This document shows positions 6,245-14,632 of a DNA stretch of 26,577 nucleotides, in pieces. The notes beneath the pieces are model-generated. The model was not told where the DNA came from, searched no databases, and worked only from the letters and a program-made list of their open reading frames with translations. Source of the stretch: Firmicutes bacterium UBA5227 (lineage in GTDB: Bacteria; Bacillota; Clostridia; Tissierellales; Sedimentibacteraceae); contig DHUT01000073.1 of the NCBI GenBank assembly GCA_002409285.1, positions 13,915-40,491 on the forward strand, read 5' to 3'. Each line of letters starts with the position of its first letter. The stretch's first letter is position 1. Both the position numbers and the translations under genes were made by a program.

Positions 6245-8173
6245 TTACAGATTGTTCAGCTGCTCCATCCACAATTCGTAGGAAGCATCGCTTGGCATTC
6301 TCCAGTCTCCTCTGGGGGACAATGACACTGAACCCACCTTTACGCCGTCCGGCATGCAGGATCGCTTAAATTGCTGGGTGAAAAACCTTTTGTAGAATTT
6401 TTTCAGAGTTTCAAGTATGACCTCATCAGAAAATTCATTCTTAAATGCTTTTTTTGCCAGGAAATATATTTTTGCAGGTTCATATCCGTTACGGAGCATA
6501 TTGTAAAGGAAAAAGTCGTTTAAGTTATAGGAACCCACGGCTGTTTCAGTAAACTGAGCAATATTGCCATCCTCGTCAGGAGGCAGGAGCTCAGGGCTCA
6601 CAGGAGTTTCACAAACGTCCAGCAAAGCCTTTTGTACTTCACCGGTGGTTTCTTCCTCTGCATACCATTTAACAAGATATCTGACCAATGTCTTTGGTAT
6701 GCCCGAATTAACTCCATACATTGACATATGATCCCCATTATAGGTTGCCCAACCCAGCGCAAGTTCAGATAAATCGCCGGTTCCAACAACTATACCTTCT
6801 TCCTGGTTGGCAATATCCATCAAAATTTGGGTTCTCTCTCTTGCCTGGGAGTTTTCGTAGGTAACATCATGAACATCCATCTCATGAGAGATATCCTTAA
6901 AATGTTGGATAACCGCATCCTTTATTGAAATTTCTTTTGTTGTGACTCCTAATTCTTCCATCAGAGTAATTGCGTTATTGTATGTTCTTGAGGTTGTTCC
7001 AAAGCCGGGCATAGTTACAGCAACAATATTGCTCATAGGAAGCTTTAATTTTTTAAATGCTTCTACAGTCACCAACAGCGCCAGGGTGCTGTCAAGACCT
7101 CCGGAAATACCCACGACGGCTTTTTTTGCGGCAATTTTATACAATCTCTGATAAAGACCGGTTGACTGAATATTTAATATTTCCCTGCATCTTTTGTTCC
7201 TTTCTTTTAGGTTTGAAGGGACAAAGGGCATAGGGTCAACCTCTCTTTTTAGATCGTCATTTTCTGAAAAACCCAGTTCAAAATTAACATATTGATAATT
7301 TATATTTTCCCGTCTGCCCATGTATGTGTTTAATTTGATTCTGTCATTCCCAAGCTTCCCCAAGTCAATATCACCATATATGATGTTTGAATTTTCAGGA
7401 AATTTATTTTCGTTTACAATTATTCCGTTTTCTGCAATTATGGAATGACCGGAAAAAACAAGGTCTGTTGTACTTTCTGTCTGCCCTGCCGATGAAAAAA
7501 CATATGCGGCAATTCCCTTAGCCGACTGAAGCTTTACTATGTCTCTTCTGTAATCAGTCTTTCCTATTATTTCATTACTTGCCGACAGGTTCAATATTAA
7601 ATTGGCACCAAACATTGTATGATATGAGCTTGGAGGAATATTGACCCATAAATCCTCACATATGTCAAATCCAATGCACAGAGTCGACCGTGAATCTTTA
7701 AACAGCAGGTTTTCATTTAGAGGAACTGCCTGCCCGCATAGATTAACTTCATCGCTTATTCTTGATATTGAAGAAGCAAACCATCGTTTCTCATAAAACT
7801 CATTGTAGTTGGGAACAAATGTCTTTGGAACTGCACCTAAAATCTTACCTTTCAACAACAATACTGCACAGTTAAAAAGCTGGTTATCAGCCTTAACCGG
7901 CATTCCCACCGCAATCAGAATGTTTATGCTTTTAGTTTGCTCAAGGAGTACTCCAAGTGCTTCCTCCGCTCCCTTAATCAATACACTCTGATTAAACAAA
8001 TCTCCGCAGGTATAACCCGTTATGCAAAGCTCCGGAAATAGTATTACCGTTGCTTTATTATCTTCATATGCTATTTTTACCATTGAAACAATTTCTTTTA
8101 CATTAAACATTGGGTTTGCAACCTTGATTACCGGAACCGCAGCAGCAACTCTTATATATTCAAAGTTCTTCAT
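6245..8173 (-). CDS. nadE: Glutamine-dependent NAD+ synthetase
   Basis: A 642-aa two-domain enzyme catalysing the last step of NAD synthesis, with ammonia made from glutamine and channelled to deamido-NAD. The N-terminal nitrilase-type glutaminase has the catalytic triad in FPELCITGY (Glu48), VPKTFVPNYNEFYEKRWF (Lys near 117) and GFDICEDLWV (Cys near 172). The C-terminal synthetase has the ATP pyrophosphatase P-loop SGGLDSTLAL (about residue 355) and GTGDLSELALGWATY. The length matches the long clostridial form. ATG 8173 follows AGAGGATGAAGA. The gene begins 10 nt after the nif3 stop, so it is probably the last or next-to-last gene of the rpoD-trmK-nif3 transcript. Confidence 0.96.
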   Translation of the reverse strand: MKNFEYIRVAAAVPVIKVANPMFNVKEIVSMVKIAYEDNKATVILFPELCITGYTCGDLFNQSVLIKGAEEALGVLLEQTKSINILIAVGMPVKADNQLFNCAVLLLKGKILGAVPKTFVPNYNEFYEKRWFASSISRISDEVNLCGQAVPLNENLLFKDSRSTLCIGFDICEDLWVNIPPSSYHTMFGANLILNLSASNEIIGKTDYRRDIVKLQSAKGIAAYVFSSAGQTESTTDLVFSGHSIIAENGIIVNENKFPENSNIIYGDIDLGKLGNDRIKLNTYMGRRENINYQYVNFELGFSENDDLKREVDPMPFVPSNLKERNKRCREILNIQSTGLYQRLYKIAAKKAVVGISGGLDSTLALLVTVEAFKKLKLPMSNIVAVTMPGFGTTSRTYNNAITLMEELGVTTKEISIKDAVIQHFKDISHEMDVHDVTYENSQARERTQILMDIANQEEGIVVGTGDLSELALGWATYNGDHMSMYGVNSGIPKTLVRYLVKWYAEEETTGEVQKALLDVCETPVSPELLPPDEDGNIAQFTETAVGSYNLNDFFLYNMLRNGYEPAKIYFLAKKAFKNEFSDEVILETLKKFYKRFFTQQFKRSCMPDGVKVGSVSLSPRGDWRMPSDASYELWMEQLNNL

Positions 8174-8183
8174 TCTTCATCCT

Positions 8184-8963
8184 CTAAATTATAATTTCTT
8201 TTACAGTATTATTTTCCAATATAGTAACATTTAATTCTACAAATTTATCCAAAACTTCCTTGACATACTCCATTGCATGATACTCCGTGTAATAATGACC
8301 TGCGTCAATAATACATAAATTATTTCTGAGAGCTGTCTGTGCCTGATGGTATTTAATATCACCGGTAATATATACATCTGCCTTCTCTTGTATGGCATCA
8401 TCAATAAAGTCACTTCCGCTTCCTCCGCAAAAGGCAACCTTTTTTATCAATTTTTTATCATCATTACAATATAATTTAACATGCACTGCATTTAATTGCC
8501 CTTTAACCATTTTGGCATATTCAACAATATTCAGCGGTTCAACGGTACCTATTCCTCCATATCCACTTAAATCACTGTTCACCTCATGAAGTACATGATA
8601 ATCCTTAATATTTAATTTTTCTGATAGCTTGCGGCTGACTCCGTAATCCGCCATGTCAAAGCTTGTATGCATACTGTATAAGCTGATGCCATTAGTTATC
8701 AGCTCTTTAATTATATTTCCCTCATATGTATTAAAATCAACAGATTTTATACCTGAAAACAAAAATGGATGATGTGTTATAATTAAATTTGTATTGGTAT
8801 TAAGCGCATATTTGAGAGCATGTGAATCAATATCTAAAGTTAACATAATATTTCTTATGTCATCATTCATGCTGCCTACCTGCAGACCACTGTTGTCCCA
8901 GGATTCCTGCTGCTTAATTTTTAATTCCTTTTCCAGTAAATTAATAATTGAATTGATTTTAAT
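8184..8963 (-). CDS. Nif3-like dinuclear metal centre protein, apparent ATT start
   Basis: A member of the Nif3/YqfO family (GTP cyclohydrolase I type 2 homologue; cellular role unclear). It has ITHHPFLFSG with metal-binding His pairs, YSMHTSFD, CGGSGSDFI, YITGDIKYH and a C-terminal DAGHYYTE. The first in-frame ATG (8870) would remove the conserved start of the family, whose segment QESWDNSGLQVGS is present just upstream in the same frame. Extending up to the preceding stop gives KIKINSIINLLEKEL, and the only plausible initiator is ATT at 8963, ten nt after AGGAG. That gives about 259 aa, the normal length of the short form. The gene would overlap the trmK stop by five nt. An indel in the A5 run at 8963-8967 is the alternative explanation. 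It is probably co-transcribed with trmK and nadE. Confidence 0.88.
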   Translation of the reverse strand: MKINSIINLLEKELKIKQQESWDNSGLQVGSMNDDIRNIMLTLDIDSHALKYALNTNTNLIITHHPFLFSGIKSVDFNTYEGNIIKELITNGISLYSMHTSFDMADYGVSRKLSEKLNIKDYHVLHEVNSDLSGYGGIGTVEPLNIVEYAKMVKGQLNAVHVKLYCNDDKKLIKKVAFCGGSGSDFIDDAIQEKADVYITGDIKYHQAQTALRNNLCIIDAGHYYTEYHAMEYVKEVLDKFVELNVTILENNTVKEIII

Positions 8964-9636
8964 TTTTCATCAACTCCTCTATTTTTTTGTTTTTATTCGA
9001 TAGCTGCTCTATTTTTTTATTATACCCATTATTGTTATTTTTTTCAATACTATTGATTATTTTTTCATTTATGCCTAACAGCCTGTTTAAGTATTCAATC
9101 ATCAGCGGATCATTTTTTTTTAGCAGCATTTTGCTTACTTCATAATATATTTCATCATCTACCTTATCTATTCCGGGAACTGCCATAATAATAAAGTAAT
9201 AATGATGGAGTTCTTTGACTATTCTTTCATCAATTATGCTAAAACCATTATTGTATAAATAGCGTCTCAGCCTGTCTGCAGTGGTCATGGGCTGTAAAAT
9301 GAGCTGTGATGCCTTCAATGCAATATTTTTTGAATCTTCCAATATGTCGGCAATCAATTCACCGCCCATACCTGCAATTATAATTGTCTCCGCTTCGTCT
9401 TCCTTCAAGACAGTCAGCCCGCTTCCAAGCCGGAAATCACATCTTTTTTCTAAATTTACCGCTGATAAATGTTCAATCGCCCTGTTCAACGGGCCTTCGT
9501 TTAAATCAGTTGCAATTATTTTGTCACATACATTGTCTCTAAGAAGCATTTCAGCCACATAGCCGTGATCCGTTCCGATATCTGCCGCAACTTTGCATTT
9601 TAACACCATGGATTTTATACATTCTAACCGATTCAT
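8959..9636 (-). CDS. trmK: tRNA (adenine(22)-N(1))-methyltransferase
   Basis: 225 aa. TrmK (YqfN) uses S-adenosylmethionine to methylate N1 of A22 in tRNA. The Rossmann SAM-binding motif ADIGTDHGY is at residues 18-26, followed by IIATDLNEGPLNRA and IIAGMGGELI, all hallmarks of the family. The C-terminus is a Lys/Asn-rich coiled coil (INSIEKNNNN, NKNKKIEELMKN). ATG 9636 follows AAGAAGGGG. Its stop overlaps the start region of nif3, the usual trmK-nif3 pair next to rpoD. Two hairpins separate it from rpoD, so its transcription may be partly uncoupled from rpoD. Confidence 0.93.
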   Translation of the reverse strand: MNRLECIKSMVLKCKVAADIGTDHGYVAEMLLRDNVCDKIIATDLNEGPLNRAIEHLSAVNLEKRCDFRLGSGLTVLKEDEAETIIIAGMGGELIADILEDSKNIALKASQLILQPMTTADRLRRYLYNNGFSIIDERIVKELHHYYFIIMAVPGIDKVDDEIYYEVSKMLLKKNDPLMIEYLNRLLGINEKIINSIEKNNNNGYNKKIEQLSNKNKKIEELMKN

Positions 9637-9661
9637 TTTTCCCCTTCTTTATATTAAAAGG

Positions 9662-9710
9662 GAGGGTCTAAACCCTCTCCAATATTAGATAGAAAACGGC
9701 TGTAGCCGTT
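9662..9710 (-). terminator. Two hairpins between rpoD and trmK
   Basis: AACGGCT/AGCCGTT (9695-9701 with 9704-9710), followed on the minus strand by TTTTC, and GAGGGT/ACCCTC (9662-9667 with 9672-9677), followed by CCTTTTAAT. Both are short and have imperfect T runs. They probably attenuate transcription from rpoD into trmK rather than stop it fully. Confidence 0.5.
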
Positions 9711-9728
9711 CTATGAATATTACAATTA

Positions 9729-9772
9729 TTCACCCATTGTTCAGCAATAGTTCAATCAATGTTCAGCTATTG
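9729..9772 (-). repeat. Degenerate 11-nt tandem repeat abutting the rpoD stop
   Basis: Directly after the rpoD TAA, the minus strand reads four 11-nt units: CAATAGCTGAA, CATTGATTGAA, CTATTGCTGAA and CAATGGGTGAA, with a weaker fifth (TAATTGTAATA). CAATAG of unit 1 is complementary to CTATTG of unit 3, and CATTG of unit 2 to CAATG of unit 4. These are crossing pairings that could form a pseudoknot. The same 11-nt period and consensus occur at 15266-15353. Confidence 0.7.
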
Positions 9773-10939
9773 TTATTCCAGGTAGTCTTTTAATTTTTTG
9801 CTTCTGCTTGGATGTCTAAGTTTTCTTAAGGCCTTTGCTTCTATTTGTCTTATTCTTTCCCTTGTTACGTCAAATTCCTTTCCGACTTCTTCAAGAGTTC
9901 TTGCCCTGCCGTCATCAAGTCCGAATCTCAACTTCAAAACCTTCTGTTCTCTTTCGGTTAATGTCCCCAGCACGGAGTCAAGCTGTTCTTTAAGCAGCGT
10001 AAATGTTGCCACATCCGAAGGAGCCTGAACTTCATCATCAGGAATAAAATCCCCCAGGTGGCTGTCCTCTTCTTCTCCAATTGGAGTTTCCAGCGAAACA
10101 GGCTCCTGAGCAATCTTTAAGATTTCTCTTACCTTATCGGGTTCCATTTCCATTTCAAGGGCAATTTCTTCAGGTGTCGGATCTCTTCCCAATTCCTGCA
10201 AAAGCTGCCTTTTTATTCTTATAAGCTTGTTGATTGTTTCAACCATGTGTACCGGTATTCTTATAGTTCTCGCCTGATCCGCAATTGCTCTTGTAATTGC
10301 CTGGCGTATCCACCATGTTGCATATGTGCTGAATTTAAAACCTTTTGTATAGTCAAACTTTTCAACAGCTTTTATAAGTCCAAGATTGCCCTCCTGTATC
10401 AAATCCAGAAACTGCATGCCTCTTCCCACATAACGTTTGGCAATGCTTACTACCAGCCTTAAGTTTGCTTCCGCCAGTCTTTTCTTAGCTTCCTCGTCAC
10501 CAGCTTTCATTCTTTTAGCAAGCTCAATTTCTTCATCTGCTGTTAAAAGCGGCACTTTTCCTATTTCCTTTAAGTACATCCTGACAGGATCATCAATATT
10601 GACTCCCTTTAATATGTCGTCGTCAGACTGACTTACAAAAAAATCGGCATCATCATCCTTTACTTCTGTTTCATCTATATCTTCAACCTTTTCAGGAATC
10701 ATGTCATCCTGAAAACCCAGAATTTCAAGGTCATTGTCTTCAGCTTGTTTGTAAAAATCATCTATTAACTCAGGATTTATATCTAATTTTTCAAAAGCTC
10801 TTAATATCTCTTTATATGTTATAAACCCATTCCTTTTACCCTTTTCAATTAATTTACTTTTTACAGAATCAAATTTTTGTAACACTTCCGCATTTTTTTC
10901 GATTTCGTCATTTGAGTAAACATTTTTATTATCGTCCAT
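9773..10939 (-). CDS. rpoD: Primary (housekeeping) sigma factor SigA/RpoD
   Basis: 388 aa, the usual length of the Firmicute primary sigma factor. The N-terminal region 1.1-like part is at about residues 20-80. Region 1.2 starts near DPVRMYLKEIGKVPLLT. Region 2 carries DLIQEGNLGLIKAVEKFDYTKG and the -10 recognition helix with FSTYATWWIRQAI. Region 3 contains HMVETINKL. Region 4.2 has the -35 recognition helix DVTRERIRQIEAKALRKLR. It binds core RNA polymerase and directs it to TTGACA/TATAAT promoters such as those found throughout this window. The ATG is 3 nt after the dnaG stop, with the ribosome site GAGGAGG inside dnaG, so it is coupled to dnaG and driven from the promoter at 12736-12764. 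Confidence 0.98.
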   Translation of the reverse strand: MDDNKNVYSNDEIEKNAEVLQKFDSVKSKLIEKGKRNGFITYKEILRAFEKLDINPELIDDFYKQAEDNDLEILGFQDDMIPEKVEDIDETEVKDDDADFFVSQSDDDILKGVNIDDPVRMYLKEIGKVPLLTADEEIELAKRMKAGDEEAKKRLAEANLRLVVSIAKRYVGRGMQFLDLIQEGNLGLIKAVEKFDYTKGFKFSTYATWWIRQAITRAIADQARTIRIPVHMVETINKLIRIKRQLLQELGRDPTPEEIALEMEMEPDKVREILKIAQEPVSLETPIGEEEDSHLGDFIPDDEVQAPSDVATFTLLKEQLDSVLGTLTEREQKVLKLRFGLDDGRARTLEEVGKEFDVTRERIRQIEAKALRKLRHPSRSKKLKDYLE

Positions 10940-10942
10940 GGG

Positions 10943-12706
10943 TTAGTTAACCTCCTCTTTAGTTGATTTAATTTTTTTAGCGAGGCTAAAAATTTCATTC
11001 ATAATATCTTTGCTGTTTGCTGAATTCTCAGATTGTGTTAAGCTTTCGCTCAAAATCGACTTTTTCTTCTCATAATATTTTATTTTAAGTCTCTTAATAC
11101 AATCTTTAAATAAAGCCTCTAAATTATCATAATCAACATCGTCATACTGCAATAAAATTTCAACATCCATTTTATTTTTTAAAATATTATTCAAGCTATC
11201 CTTATCTATACTCATATCATTAATTCTGTATTCATATATTTCTTTAAATATGTTATAGTAATCCAAGTCCTTAAAGGTGTCTTCATTGACTATCTCCTTC
11301 AAAAATAATGCAAAATCATTGTTTATAAGTATTAACTTTATTAGCTCCTCTTCATGGGATGTAGTAATTTTACTTACCTGTGGCTTTACATAAGCAGGTC
11401 GTGCAGATTTAACAAAAGTTCCCTGTTTAGTATTTTTTTTATTGTATTCCTTTATTATAGACTCTTTGGAAACACCCACTTTTCTTGATAATTTTTCAAA
11501 AATTAGTTCTTTTTCTATTTCACTGGTTACATTTACTATATTGTCAAAAAATTTGTTTATATATTCAACTTTATTGGAATTTTCATAAATTTCTTGATAA
11601 TTAAATTCTAAGAAATCATAATAATCCAAAGAATTTTCAATTAATTTGTCGAAATTAATTTTCCCAAATTTATTCAGGTACTCGTCAGGATCCTTGGCGT
11701 TGGGAATGATTACTACTTTTGCATCCAAATTATTCTTTTTAAACATATTTAATGCCTTTAAAGCAGCTTTCTGACCTGCAATGTCAGAGTCTAAGGCAAT
11801 ATAAAAACTTTTTGAATAGCGTTTCATAAGCTTTATCTGGTTATCCGTCAATGAAGTTCCCAATGCCGCAACAGTCGTGTCATAACCATATGTGTGCATT
11901 TTAATTACATCCATATATCCTTCCACCAGTATAAAGCTTTTATTTTTAACCGATTCTCTGACCAGATTTAGCCCGTACAAATTGCTTCCCTTATTAAAAA
12001 TTATCGATTCCGGCGAATTAAGATACTTGGGCAAAGAATCATCCATAACTCTGCCTCCAAAGCCTATTATTCTGCCCTTTACATCAATAATAGGAAACAT
12101 TACCCTGTTTCTGAACCGATCATAGTAGCCGTTCTGTTTTTGCTTTTTAATAATAAGTCCCGTTTTTAAAATATCTTCTTCTAAATATCCTTTACCGGTC
12201 AAATATTTTAACAGATTATCCCATTTATCTATAGCATATCCAATTCCAAACTTTTTTATTACATTTATATCAATTTTTCTTGATCTTAAGTACTTTATTA
12301 CTTCAGAACTGTGTTTTAAATTATTGTAATAAAATAATGCGGCATCCCTGTTAATTTTATATAGCTTGTCCGAAAGCTGTCTGTTTTCCTGACCTGCATA
12401 TTTTTTTACTTCTTCAAGCATTATGCCGGCTTTTTTTGCCAGATATTCAACTGCTTCTACAAATGTATAATTTTTATATTTTGTTAAAAAGCTTATGCTG
12501 TCTCCACTTTCCCCGCATCCAAAACAATGAAACATCTGTTTATCCGGAGACACAATAAATGAAGGAGTTTTTTCTTTGTGAAAGGGGCAAGTAGTACTGT
12601 AATTTGCTCCTGATTTTTTTAAAGGTAAAAATTCTTCTATTACATCTACAATATTGTTTTCGCTTAGAATCCTGCTTATAATATCAGAATCCAATCTATA
12701 GGGCAT
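10943..12706 (-). CDS. dnaG: DNA primase
   Basis: 587 aa, normal for DnaG, which makes RNA primers for DNA replication with the DnaB-type helicase. The CHC2-type zinc-binding domain has Cys40, His43, Cys61 and Cys64 (CPFHKEKTPSF ... FHCFGCG). The catalytic core contains RNRVMFPI and GFGGRVMDDSLPKYLNSPE. The TOPRIM domain follows with FILVEGYMDVI and the acidic metal residues in ALDSDIAGQKAA. The C-terminal part (helicase interaction) is less conserved and Lys/Glu-rich. ATG 12706 follows GGTGAT. It is the first gene of the dnaG-rpoD transcription unit. Confidence 0.98.
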   Translation of the reverse strand: MPYRLDSDIISRILSENNIVDVIEEFLPLKKSGANYSTTCPFHKEKTPSFIVSPDKQMFHCFGCGESGDSISFLTKYKNYTFVEAVEYLAKKAGIMLEEVKKYAGQENRQLSDKLYKINRDAALFYYNNLKHSSEVIKYLRSRKIDINVIKKFGIGYAIDKWDNLLKYLTGKGYLEEDILKTGLIIKKQKQNGYYDRFRNRVMFPIIDVKGRIIGFGGRVMDDSLPKYLNSPESIIFNKGSNLYGLNLVRESVKNKSFILVEGYMDVIKMHTYGYDTTVAALGTSLTDNQIKLMKRYSKSFYIALDSDIAGQKAALKALNMFKKNNLDAKVVIIPNAKDPDEYLNKFGKINFDKLIENSLDYYDFLEFNYQEIYENSNKVEYINKFFDNIVNVTSEIEKELIFEKLSRKVGVSKESIIKEYNKKNTKQGTFVKSARPAYVKPQVSKITTSHEEELIKLILINNDFALFLKEIVNEDTFKDLDYYNIFKEIYEYRINDMSIDKDSLNNILKNKMDVEILLQYDDVDYDNLEALFKDCIKRLKIKYYEKKKSILSESLTQSENSANSKDIMNEIFSLAKKIKSTKEEVN

Positions 12707-12735
12707 ACTATCACCATTCTTTACATTGAGAGCAA

Positions 12736-12764
12736 ATTATAACACAACAAAATAAGCTTGTCAA
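12736..12764 (-). promoter_or_regulatory. Near-consensus SigA promoter of dnaG-rpoD
   Basis: TTGACA (12759-12764), exactly 17 bp, then TATAAT (12736-12741): both hexamers are perfect. Transcription should begin near 12729, leaving a leader of about 22 nt before dnaG. The sigma factor gene is thus read from a promoter of its own type. Confidence 0.9.
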
Positions 12765-12778
12765 CAAAAACTTTTTTC

Positions 12779-13792
12779 CTATTGTCTCCAAGGCTTTGGA
12801 ATATATAATTCTTCGAAAGTCTTCATAGCGTACGGATCTGTCATTCCTGCTATATAGTCCTTTATGATTTCGCTTTTGCTGAAATTATTATTTTCATATA
12901 TTTTCAAATAAAATTCAGGCAGTGAATCAAAATTATTTTTATAATATTCAAATATTTTTTCTATTATGAAACTTGCTTTTTGGTCTTCGCTTTTAGCTAC
13001 TTTATTGTAATAGACATTTTCAAATAAAAAATCACGAAGAGCGTTGGTATAATAATTTATTTCATCACTCATAGAGATTTTGCCCTTATCCATGCTGTTA
13101 TTTATAACATCTATTATCATTTTGTTAATTCTCTGACCATGAGTGTATCCAAGATTCACCAGGAACCTTTCCGGGATTTGTTCAGATTCAATAATTCCGG
13201 CTCTCAGGGCATCGTCTATGTCATGGTTAATATAAGCTATTCTGTCTGATATGCTGACTATTTGCCCTTCTAATGTTGCAGGGTTGTATCTTAGAGGATG
13301 ATTTAAGATCCCATCCTTTACTTCAAAGGTAAGGTTCAGCCCCTGTTTATCATTATGGATTTCAAGAAATTCCACAACCCTCAGACTTTGCTCGTTGTGC
13401 TTGAAGCCTGCCTCACAAAGGTTATTCAGTATCCTTTCACCAGTATGTCCGAAAGGTGTATGTCCCAAATCGTGACCAAGAGCAATTGCTTCGGTTAAAT
13501 CCTCATTTAATCTCAGGCTTCTTGCTATCGTCCTTGATATCTGTGACACTTCAAGAGTATGTGTCAGCCTTGTTCTGTAATGATCACCCTCCGGAGACAA
13601 AAAAACCTGGGTTTTATGCTTTAATCTTCTAAAAGCCTTAGAATGAATAATTCTATCCCTGTCTCGCTGGTAATCAGTCCTTATTTCACACTTTGGTTCA
13701 TCTTCGTTTCTTCCCTTGGAAAACTTACTTTTTGCTGCCTTATCAGACAAATTTTCAATTTCAAATTGCTCGTATCGCTCTCTTATATTCAC
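12779..13792 (-). CDS. dgt: dGTP triphosphohydrolase-like HD-domain protein
   Basis: About 337 aa. The HD-domain family cleaves dNTPs to deoxynucleosides and triphosphate and tunes dNTP pools. Motifs are RTDYQRDRDRIIHSKAFRRLKHKTQVF, HYRTRLTHTLEVSQI (metal His), ALGHDLGHTPFGHTGE (the HD pair) and SDRIAYINHDIDDALR. The start is uncertain. GTG 13801 is only two nt after AAGGA, while GTG 13792 (reading NIRERYEQFE after it) is at usable spacing and matches where homologues begin. The gene starts within 15 nt of the ppsR stop, so the two are co-transcribed. It sits directly upstream of dnaG, a common clostridial arrangement. Confidence 0.92.
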   Translation of the reverse strand: MNIRERYEQFEIENLSDKAAKSKFSKGRNEDEPKCEIRTDYQRDRDRIIHSKAFRRLKHKTQVFLSPEGDHYRTRLTHTLEVSQISRTIARSLRLNEDLTEAIALGHDLGHTPFGHTGERILNNLCEAGFKHNEQSLRVVEFLEIHNDKQGLNLTFEVKDGILNHPLRYNPATLEGQIVSISDRIAYINHDIDDALRAGIIESEQIPERFLVNLGYTHGQRINKMIIDVINNSMDKGKISMSDEINYYTNALRDFLFENVYYNKVAKSEDQKASFIIEKIFEYYKNNFDSLPEFYLKIYENNNFSKSEIIKDYIAGMTDPYAMKTFEELYIPKPWRQ

Positions 13793-13806
13793 CCATATCA
13801 CTATCC

Positions 13807-14622
13807 TTAATTTATTATTTTATTTTCAGAAATATAATCAAGTATTATAGATGCCGTTTCTTCAACTGCTTTGTGTGTTGTATCAATTACTTTACAATTA
13901 AGCTCACCCATTATCTTTTCGGCGTAATTAAGTTCATCAACAATTCTTTCCATGTTGGCATAGCTTGCAGTGTCCATGAGCCCCATTGATTTGAGCCTTT
14001 CTTTCCTTATCTTATTAAGGTTATCAATGCTAAGAGTTAATCCTATTATTTTTTCCGGAGGAATGAGTCTTAGCTCTCCCGGCGGACTTACCTCAGGAAC
14101 CAAAGGAATATTTGCAACTTTTACATTCTTATGCGCAAGATACATGGAAAGAGGTGTCTTTGATGTTCGTGACACTCCGATAAGAACAATATCTGCTAAG
14201 AGTATGCCTCTTGTGTCCTTACCATCGTCATATCTCACCGCAAATTCCACGGCTTCCACCTTCTTGAAATATTTTTCATCCAGCTTTCTTAAAAGACCCG
14301 GTTCATGTTTTGGAGAAAGACCTAACTGCTTGACCAGCGGCAAAAGTACAGGAGTCATTATATCTACTGCTCCGATATTGTTTTCAAATGCTTTTTCCGT
14401 TAAATAATCTCTCAGTTCTTCAACAACAAGAGTAAATATGATAAAGGAATTTTCCTTAGAAGCTTTTTCGATTAAATTGTCTATTGTTTCTCTATCGTTT
14501 ACGTATGATACTCTTTTAATATCAAAATCTGCTATGTCAAACTGTCTTATTACAGCCTTGGCAACTTGTTCCGCAGTTTCTCCCAATGAATCGGAAACTG
14601 CATAAATATTTATCTTTTCCAT
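13807..14622 (-). CDS. ppsR: PPDK/PEP synthase regulatory kinase-pyrophosphorylase
   Basis: 271 aa, the DUF299 family (YqfL in B. subtilis). In studied members it switches pyruvate phosphate dikinase or PEP synthase off by ADP-dependent phosphorylation and on by phosphate-dependent removal. Seen: the N-terminal IYAVSDSLGETAEQVAKA signature, a P-loop-like GVSRTSKTPLSMYLA (about residues 148-162) and KVANIPLVPEVSPP. ATG 14622 follows AGAGGTACCT. It is 10 nt after the ccpN stop. The ccpN-yqfL pairing is known in Bacillus, where YqfL also affects CcpN activity, so the two likely act together on gluconeogenic flow. Confidence 0.94.
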   Translation of the reverse strand: MEKINIYAVSDSLGETAEQVAKAVIRQFDIADFDIKRVSYVNDRETIDNLIEKASKENSFIIFTLVVEELRDYLTEKAFENNIGAVDIMTPVLLPLVKQLGLSPKHEPGLLRKLDEKYFKKVEAVEFAVRYDDGKDTRGILLADIVLIGVSRTSKTPLSMYLAHKNVKVANIPLVPEVSPPGELRLIPPEKIIGLTLSIDNLNKIRKERLKSMGLMDTASYANMERIVDELNYAEKIMGELNCKVIDTTHKAVEETASIILDYISENKIIN

Positions 14623-14632
14623 AGGTACCTCT

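Noticed and set aside
6240..6262. Possible further copy of the 11-nt repeat at the nadE end (ATTGTTCAGCTG)
   Set aside because: It lies in conserved coding sequence and only one and a half units match; likely chance.
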